From Haloglomus halophilum (GTDB taxonomy: Archaea; Halobacteriota; Halobacteria; Halobacteriales; Haloarculaceae): a stretch of 64,000 bases of DNA. The stretch covers positions 2,975,149 through 3,039,148 of the forward strand of contig NZ_CP101166.1 of NCBI RefSeq assembly GCF_024298885.1, in the 5' to 3' direction. The translations under genes and the position numbers were made by a program. The first letter of the stretch is position 1; the number at the start of each line of letters is the position of its first letter. Below the pieces are notes generated by a model that worked only from the letters and a program-made list of their open reading frames with translations, made no database searches and was not told where the DNA came from. Positions 58,535-64,000 of this stretch are shown one piece after another.

Positions 58535-58702
58535 ACGCTGCTGCGTGCCGAAGCCAATCGGACCGACGAGAGATTTGCTGATATGGTTTTCGTTCCACGG
58601 GCGGGGCGAGGTAGTGTGACACGGTGCCGGCGGGCGGCTGGAATCGTCCGGAGAATCGGGCCGAACGCGAATTTGAAGTGTCTGGGTCGGTTCAGTGGCG
58701 CC

Positions 58703-59200
58703 ATGGCGAAGTACTCGACCGGGGGCAGCAGCGGGGGCGCCAGCGACAGTTGCGAACTGTGCGGCGCCGAGGACCGCGACCTCCGGACGGCGACCGTGGC
58801 GGGAGCGAAACTGGATGTCTGCGGCGAGTGTGCCCGGCACGCCGAGGACGACGACGACCGCGGGCAGGACGACGACGAGCAGGAACGTCGGCGGGAGGCC
58901 GCGCGCAACACCGCGAAGCTCAACGACGCCCGGAAGGGCAACCCCGAGCACTGGGAGCAGGGCGGCACGGACTACGACGACGACCCGCTGCCGTACCTGG
59001 TCAAGAACTACGGTGACCGGCTGGAGGAGGCCCGGCAGGAGGCCGGCCTCCAGACCGCGGAACTCGCGGGCGAACTCGGCGTCGACGAGGCCGACGTGCT
59101 GGCCGTCGAACAGGGCCGCGCGACCCGCGCGGGCGTCGGTGGCGCGCTCATCACGGCGCTCGAGGAACGGCTCAACGTCCAGCTCGCCGAGGACACCTGA
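58703..59200 (+). CDS. mbf1: Multiprotein-bridging factor 1-like protein
   Basis: A 165-aa archaeal MBF1. The N-terminal zinc ribbon is SCELCGAEDRDLRTATVAGA ... DVCGECARH (CxxC, CxxC), followed by an acidic linker and the helix-turn-helix at about 95-160 (YLVKNYGDRLEEARQEAGLQ, ELAGELGVDEADVLAVEQGR). MBF1 associates with the ribosome or transcription machinery in archaea. The start at 58703 is supported by AATTTGAAG about 25-33 nt upstream. Confidence 0.9.
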   Translation: MAKYSTGGSSGGASDSCELCGAEDRDLRTATVAGAKLDVCGECARHAEDDDDRGQDDDEQERRREAARNTAKLNDARKGNPEHWEQGGTDYDDDPLPYLVKNYGDRLEEARQEAGLQTAELAGELGVDEADVLAVEQGRATRAGVGGALITALEERLNVQLAEDT

Positions 59201-59310
59201 GGCTGCTCTGCGCGCCGCTACTCTCGCGCGCGCACACTTCCCGTCCGGCCGCGACCACTTCCGGCCCGGTGACCGAACGTTGAAGCGGCTCGCTCGCGTC
59301 CCGTGGCACG

Positions 59311-60798
59311 ATGGACGGAGCGTCGGCCCGGTTGCTCGCACTCCCCCCGGCAGTCGTCGCCGACCGCTCGCCCGACGCCGTCGCGGACGCCCGTGACTAC
59401 TTCGACCCGGACGGGGTCTGGGTGCTGGCGACCGAGCGCGCACCGCGAGCGCACGCGACCGTGCGCTCGGCAACGGGCGGTGCTGGGACCGAGATGCCGG
59501 TCGTCCACACGCCGCTCGCGCGCGACGATGACCCACGCCACGACCGACTGGGGAGCGGTGACGGCGTGGACGTGGTGAGCGTCGGCGACCCTGCGGTGCT
59601 CCCCGATGTCGGGCGACAGCTCCGGGACGGCGCCATCGGCGTCGTCCCCGATACGACGACGTTCGTCGTCTGTCCCGTGGCGGTCGAGGTGGACGCGACC
59701 CAGCTCGTCGCCACGCTCCCGGCTGCCGCTGCCCTCGCCACCCTCGCCTCGACCGCACCCGGACAGGTGGTCGTCCTGAGTGACCTGCTCCCGGCCGACT
59801 ACGACCACGAGTGGACGCTGGAGGCGCCTGACGGCGATACGGTCGCGGTGCGCATCCACGGCCTCGGCGCGACGGAGGGCTACGGCAGCCGCGACGTGGC
59901 CTGTCTCACCCTCTCACCCTCTGGCGCGGTCGGCACCGAGCGCGTGGGTGCGGACCGGTTCGGCCTGCGCGCGCTGGAGGGCGTCGGCCCACGGACCGCC
60001 GACCGTCTCCGCGAGGCGGGCGTCCGCTCGCGCGAGGACGTGCGCCGGACGCCGCTCCGGGGGCTGACCGACGTGACCGGTGTCGGACGCGACACCGCCG
60101 AGCGCGCGACACGGCACGCGGAGGTGCTGGATTCGGGTGAACCACTCCGCCTGAGCACGAGCGCGCTGCCCGGCGAACCGGCCGCGGCGCCACCGCTCTG
60201 TCTCGATATCGAGACGGACGGGCTCTCGCCGACGGTCATCTGGCAGGTCGGCGTCTACGACCCTGCTGCCGACGAGCACCACGCGTTCACCGAGCGCGAG
60301 GACCCGGACGACCCGGGGCGCGTCATCGAGGCGTTCCTGACGTGGCTGCTCGCCGAACACCCGGACCGTGACCTCGTCACGTGGAACGGGAACCGGTTCG
60401 ACTACCGCCACCTGACGAGCTTCGTCGAACGCCACTGCCCCGAGTACGCGGCCGAGTGGGACGCCTACTGGAAGCACGACCTCTACGACTGGGCCGTCCG
60501 GCAGGACAACGCACTGTTGCCGGGGCGGACGAACAAGCTCGACCACGTCGCGCGCAAGCTGGGGTACGCGGGTGCCGACACCGGCCTCGACGGGGCCGCG
60601 ACCGCCGCCGCGTACGGCCGATTCATGCGCACCGGAGAGCCGCTCGACTGGGACCGGCACGAGGCGTACTGCGAGGACGACTGCCGCGCGCTCTGGCACG
60701 TCTACGAGGCGCTTCGGGAGGCTGACCGTCGGGACGGGGTTGCCGCCGAGCGCGAGCGCACGACCGACTCCGAACAGGCCGGACTGGGTGATTTCTGA
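59311..60798 (+). CDS. MrfB/YprB-like RNase H-fold exonuclease with HhH domain
   Basis: A 495-aa protein. A helix-hairpin-helix (LRALEGVGPRTADRLREAGV, about 224-243) precedes an RNase H-like 3'-5' exonuclease core: motif I PLCLDIETDGLSP (about 297), motif II LVTWNGNRFDYRHL, and motif III HEAYCEDDCRALWHVYEAL (DEDD-type acids). This is the plan of bacterial YprB/MrfB. The stop (TGA 60796-60798) overlaps the ATG of the helicase gene by one base, so the pair is translationally coupled. The N-terminal 200 residues are unrecognised. Confidence 0.87.
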   Translation: MDGASARLLALPPAVVADRSPDAVADARDYFDPDGVWVLATERAPRAHATVRSATGGAGTEMPVVHTPLARDDDPRHDRLGSGDGVDVVSVGDPAVLPDVGRQLRDGAIGVVPDTTTFVVCPVAVEVDATQLVATLPAAAALATLASTAPGQVVVLSDLLPADYDHEWTLEAPDGDTVAVRIHGLGATEGYGSRDVACLTLSPSGAVGTERVGADRFGLRALEGVGPRTADRLREAGVRSREDVRRTPLRGLTDVTGVGRDTAERATRHAEVLDSGEPLRLSTSALPGEPAAAPPLCLDIETDGLSPTVIWQVGVYDPAADEHHAFTEREDPDDPGRVIEAFLTWLLAEHPDRDLVTWNGNRFDYRHLTSFVERHCPEYAAEWDAYWKHDLYDWAVRQDNALLPGRTNKLDHVARKLGYAGADTGLDGAATAAAYGRFMRTGEPLDWDRHEAYCEDDCRALWHVYEALREADRRDGVAAERERTTDSEQAGLGDF

Positions 60799-63479
60799 TG
60801 GCCGACGAGAACGCTCTGGCACTGACGGGTCGCGAACTCCTCGAGACGTTCCCACGTTACGCCGACCTCGAGGAACACGCCTCCGTCCGCGAACTGGAGC
60901 CACGCGAGGCCCGCACGGTTCCGGCCGACGAGGTGCTGCGCCCCGCACTCGCCGCGAACTACCCGTACGACCCGTTCATCCACCAGGCGCGGGCGCTGGA
61001 CGCGCTCGAACGGGGGGAGAACGTCTGCGTCGCCACGAGCACGTCCTCGGGGAAGACGGACGTGTACGCCCTGCAGGTCGCCCGGAACGTCCTCGACGCG
61101 CGGGCTCGGGACGCCGAGTCGACGGCGTACGTCGTCTACCCGATGAAGGCCCTCGCACAGGACCAGCAACGGGAGCTGTCGGCACTGTACGACCACCTCG
61201 GGCTGGATATCGAGGTGGCCGTCTACGACGGCGACACGGAGCTGGGCGAGACACGGCGGCGCATCCGCGAGGAGGCCGACGTCGTCATCTCGAACTTCAT
61301 GGGCGTCAACACGTACCTCCACAACCACGACGTGTGGTCGCGCTTCTTCAACGCCTGCGACCTCGTCGTGGTCGACGAGTCCCACACCTACACCGGCGTG
61401 CAGGGGATGCACGTCGCGTGGATACTCCGCCGGCTGAAGCGCGTCCTCGACTACTACGGGAGCGACCCGTCGTTCGTCTGCTCCTCGGCGACCATCGGCA
61501 ACCCGGGCGAGCACAGCGAGGCGCTGCTGGGTGAGCCGGTCACCGTGGTCGACGAGGACGGGAGCCCGCGCGGGCGACGGGACCTCGTGCTCTGGAACCC
61601 ACCGCCGACCGAGCGCCGGGACGATGGGTCCGCTGCCGACGGCGACGGCGACGAGGATGGGACGGCGGACGAATCCTTCGAGCGCCAGCCCGCCTCCGTC
61701 GAGGCGCCGCGCGTCTTCTCGCACCTGACGTACCACGACGTGCGCACGCTCATGTTCGCGCCGTCGCGCAAGCTCGCGGAGCTGTCCGTCGGGCGCGCCC
61801 GCGAGCACCGCCGCGAGTACCCACGCTACTACACCGCCAGCGAGCCCAGCGCCATCGAACCGTACCACGCGGGCCAGGGCAAACGCAAGCGCCACACGAC
61901 CGAGCAGTCGCTCAAATCCGGCGCGCTCGACGGCGTGGCCGCCACGTCCGCCCTCGAACTCGGCATCAACGTCGGCGAGATCGACGCCACGCTGCTGATG
62001 GGCTATCCCGGCCAGCGCCAGTCCTTCTGGCAGCGCATCGGCCGCGCCGGGCGCGACGCGGCCGATGCACTCTCCGTGCTCGTTGCGGACTACGCGACGC
62101 TCGACCAGTACATCGTCGACAACCCGGCGTACCTGCTCGAGGGCGACGTGGAGGACGCCGTCGTCGACACCACCAACGACCGCGTGTTCGCCCAGCACCT
62201 CCTCTGTGCGGCCGACGAGGTGGCCCTCGACGAGACCGACGCGGGCGAGGGCCCCGACGACGCGTTCGCCGACCGCGACCGCCTCGACCGCGCGGTCGAG
62301 ATGTGGCGCCGCGCCGGGAAGCTGACGGGGCACCTGGAGACGGGCGTCTCCTACGTCGGCCCGCCGCGCCCGCAGACCGACGTGAACCTCTACGCGACCG
62401 ACGACGAGCAGTATCAGGTGCGCGTGACCGAGGACACGCCGCCCGAGCAGGAGCCGGACCTCGAACCGCTCGCGCGAGAGCGGGCCTTCCGGGACTACCA
62501 CGAGGGCGCGGTCCGGGTCCACGGCGACCAGCAGTACGAGGTCGTCGATATCGAGCACGGGCGCGATGGCGGCACCAGCCAGCCGTACGTCCGCCTCCAG
62601 CCCGTCGACGTGGACTACTACACCCGGACGCGCTCGGAGGTGACGGTCCTCGACGCCGAGAGCGAGGACTCGCGCGAGGTGAACGGCTTCCGACTCCACT
62701 TCGGCACCGGGAGCGTCCTCGTCCACCACGCCGAGTACGACCGCGTCCGCATCAGCGACAACGAGCGCATCGGCACGCCCATCCCCACCGAGTTGCCGCC
62801 GCTAACGATGGACACACAGCTCTGCTGGGTCGAAGTTCCCGAGCAGGTCGAGCGCGGGCTCGTCGAGCGGTACGCCGACTACCGGGTGCCCGACCTCCCC
62901 GAGGAGCAACAGTCACCGCATCTGGGCTACATGGGCGGGCTCCACGCGGCCGAGCACGGGATGATTGGCGCCGCGCCGCTCGAGTTGATGCTCGACCCCG
63001 GCGACCTCGGCGGCCTCTCGACGCTCGTGCTCGACGGGCATCTTGCCGAGGCCGAGCGCGCGGGAAGCGTCGACGAAGGCGGAGCCACAAGCGCAGCCGG
63101 TGACGGCGACGACCCCGGCAGCGTCGAGGCAGTCCGCACCGCGCTCGAGGCCCGCCAGCGCGAGGGGGCCCTGGAGCGCTCGGCGTCGGGCTGGTTCGTC
63201 TACGACGGTGTCGAGGGCGGGCTCGGCTTCTCCCGGGCCGTCTACGAGTCGTTCGAGGCGCTCGCGCGCCGCACCCGCGAGCGCATCGCGGCCTGTACCT
63301 GCGCCCGGACGGAGGGCTGCCCGGCCTGCGTGATGGACGAGAACTGCGGCAACGACAACCGGCCGCTCCACCGCGAGGCCGCCGTCGACGTGCTCGACCA
63401 CCTGCTCGACGACGCGGACGAGCGGGCGCTCGCCCCCGAGGAGACCGACGAGCGCCGGCCGCCGCTGTTCTACTCGTAG
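60798..63479 (+). CDS. MrfA/YprA-like DEAD/DEAH-box helicase
   Basis: A 893-aa superfamily 2 helicase. Walker A is VCVATSTSSGKTDVYALQVA (about residue 80), Walker B VVVDESHTYTGVQGMHVAWI, motif III FVCSSATIGNP, motif VI RQSFWQRIGRAGRDAADALS. The C-terminus has a Cys-rich zinc-binding site (CTCARTEGCPACVMDENCG), as in MrfA. Bacillus MrfA and MrfB together remove mitomycin adducts independently of UvrABC. The overlap with the exonuclease gene suggests the same partnership here. A low-complexity acidic insert lies at about 275-295. Confidence 0.9.
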   Translation: MADENALALTGRELLETFPRYADLEEHASVRELEPREARTVPADEVLRPALAANYPYDPFIHQARALDALERGENVCVATSTSSGKTDVYALQVARNVLDARARDAESTAYVVYPMKALAQDQQRELSALYDHLGLDIEVAVYDGDTELGETRRRIREEADVVISNFMGVNTYLHNHDVWSRFFNACDLVVVDESHTYTGVQGMHVAWILRRLKRVLDYYGSDPSFVCSSATIGNPGEHSEALLGEPVTVVDEDGSPRGRRDLVLWNPPPTERRDDGSAADGDGDEDGTADESFERQPASVEAPRVFSHLTYHDVRTLMFAPSRKLAELSVGRAREHRREYPRYYTASEPSAIEPYHAGQGKRKRHTTEQSLKSGALDGVAATSALELGINVGEIDATLLMGYPGQRQSFWQRIGRAGRDAADALSVLVADYATLDQYIVDNPAYLLEGDVEDAVVDTTNDRVFAQHLLCAADEVALDETDAGEGPDDAFADRDRLDRAVEMWRRAGKLTGHLETGVSYVGPPRPQTDVNLYATDDEQYQVRVTEDTPPEQEPDLEPLARERAFRDYHEGAVRVHGDQQYEVVDIEHGRDGGTSQPYVRLQPVDVDYYTRTRSEVTVLDAESEDSREVNGFRLHFGTGSVLVHHAEYDRVRISDNERIGTPIPTELPPLTMDTQLCWVEVPEQVERGLVERYADYRVPDLPEEQQSPHLGYMGGLHAAEHGMIGAAPLELMLDPGDLGGLSTLVLDGHLAEAERAGSVDEGGATSAAGDGDDPGSVEAVRTALEARQREGALERSASGWFVYDGVEGGLGFSRAVYESFEALARRTRERIAACTCARTEGCPACVMDENCGNDNRPLHREAAVDVLDHLLDDADERALAPEETDERRPPLFYS

Positions 63480-63525
63480 CTGGCTCGCCCGATGGCTTAT
63501 GACCACGCCGTCGCTCGTGTCCGCT

Positions 63526-64000
63526 ATGAGCGAGAATCCGGCGGCGTCACCGCTGGAGGCGGCGGTGGGGGGCGACATGGAGCGTGCAACGGATGCGTTC
63601 GCCGTGCTCAGCAACGAGACGCGGCTGGCAATCCTGCTGGCGCTCTGGGACGCCCACGACTCCGTGAACCCCGAAGACGGCATCTCGTTCTCGGACCTCC
63701 GCGAGCGGGTCGGCACCACCGACTCCGGCCAGTTCAACTACCACCTCGAACAGCTGGTCGGGCAGTTCGTCCGCAAGGTCGACGATGGCTACCTCCTCCG
63801 GCGAGCCGGCCAGAAGCTCGTCCGCACCGTCATCGCGGGCGCGGGCATCGAGGAGCCGACGCTGGAGCGCACGCCTATCGACGTGCCCTGTCCGTACTGC
63901 GGGGGTCAGACCGCAGTGCTGTACGACGACGAGTGGCTCTACCACGTCTGTACCGAGTGCGAGGGTGGTTTCGCGGGGACCAACGAGCAGCCGGACGGCT
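63526..64000 (+). CDS. Winged-helix regulator with zinc ribbon, partial (3' end outside window)
   Basis: At least 158 codons are present, running off the window. ATDAFAVLSNETRLAILLAL opens an ArsR-type winged helix, with SDLRERVGTTDSGQFNYHLE as recognition region. From about residue 120 a zinc-ribbon follows (VPCPYCGGQTAVLYDDEWLY, HVCTECEGGF). This matches the haloarchaeal DUF7351-like HTH family, although the family name is from memory. CTTATGACC lies about 27-30 nt upstream of the ATG. Confidence 0.82.
   Translation, partial: MSENPAASPLEAAVGGDMERATDAFAVLSNETRLAILLALWDAHDSVNPEDGISFSDLRERVGTTDSGQFNYHLEQLVGQFVRKVDDGYLLRRAGQKLVRTVIAGAGIEEPTLERTPIDVPCPYCGGQTAVLYDDEWLYHVCTECEGGFAGTNEQPDG

Overview
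The window is 64 kb of GC-rich chromosome from a halophilic archaeon (class Halobacteria). The evidence is a strongly acidic proteome (Asp/Glu-rich, Lys-poor), TATA-like boxes about 25-35 nt upstream of many start codons (leaderless genes), a Tat-type lipoprotein signal, and archaeal or haloarchaeal signature genes: tbsP, TFS, LSm-L37e-purF, MBF1, aglJ, DUF58/MoxR. The genus cannot be fixed from this sequence. There are no transposases, prophages or CRISPR arrays. It reads as core chromosome with a few small repeat-like islands around tRNA genes and in three intergenic regions.

Layout. 0-1 kb: two overlapping TenA-family genes (the first cut by the window edge). 1-9.4 kb: a small conserved gene, the regulator tbsP, a CHAT-protease protein, glyA, a PAS histidine kinase, a membrane protein and the corrinoid adenosyltransferase. 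9.4-17 kb: an acyl-CoA synthetase, a divergent S-adenosylhomocysteinase-like protein, an acyl-CoA dehydrogenase, a PfkB kinase, a glutamine amidotransferase and a GshA-like ligase. 17.4-21.7 kb: tRNA-Val(CAC) with a rearranged tail copy, then a thiamine-type ABC transporter (thiBPQ). 21.8-30.1 kb: a coiled-coil membrane protein, fxsA, and the DUF4129/DUF58/MoxR cluster with moxR inverted. 30.2-36.4 kb: a membrane protein, PHP phosphoesterase, Hsp20, a second acyl-CoA synthetase, a HAD hydrolase and aglJ. 36.5-45 kb: a 33-aa Cys-containing ORF and a TrmB-family regulator sharing an intergenic TrmB-type palindrome, a CoA-transferase, Nudix and folD, a formyltransferase-like gene, a CBS protein, a predicted nuclease and a second Nudix. 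45-49.4 kb: TFS, a 26-codon ORF ending in four Cys codons in front of cysE, two ubiquitin-like genes ending in Cys, an HTH gene with tandem membrane proteins, and AlkA. 49.7-54.4 kb: a RimK-protease fusion, a Tat hydrolase and an M14-type amidohydrolase. 54.5-58.1 kb: LSm-L37e-purF, DUF420, a zinc ribbon and an Ig-like protein. 58.1-58.5 kb: tRNA-Leu(GAG) with an interrupted pseudogene and a structured direct repeat. 58.7-64 kb: MBF1, an MrfB-MrfA-like nuclease/helicase pair and a truncated HTH gene.

Functional links. One-carbon metabolism is represented by glyA, folD, the SAHH-like protein and the formyltransferase-like protein, in separate units. Thiamine acquisition and salvage (tenA pair, thiBPQ), fatty acyl-CoA metabolism (two synthetases, dehydrogenase, CoA-transferase) and thiol/sulfur metabolism (gshA, cysE with its candidate leader, Cys-terminal ubiquitin-like proteins) recur. 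The most promising undescribed biology is the cysE locus: a TATA box about 30 nt before a leaderless 26-aa ORF ending Cys-Cys-Cys-Cys-stop, then cysE, then two ubiquitin-fold proteins whose usual Gly-Gly tail is Cys-Cys or Thr-Cys. The tRNA-tail elements and the TrmB-type palindrome next to a TrmB-family gene come next.
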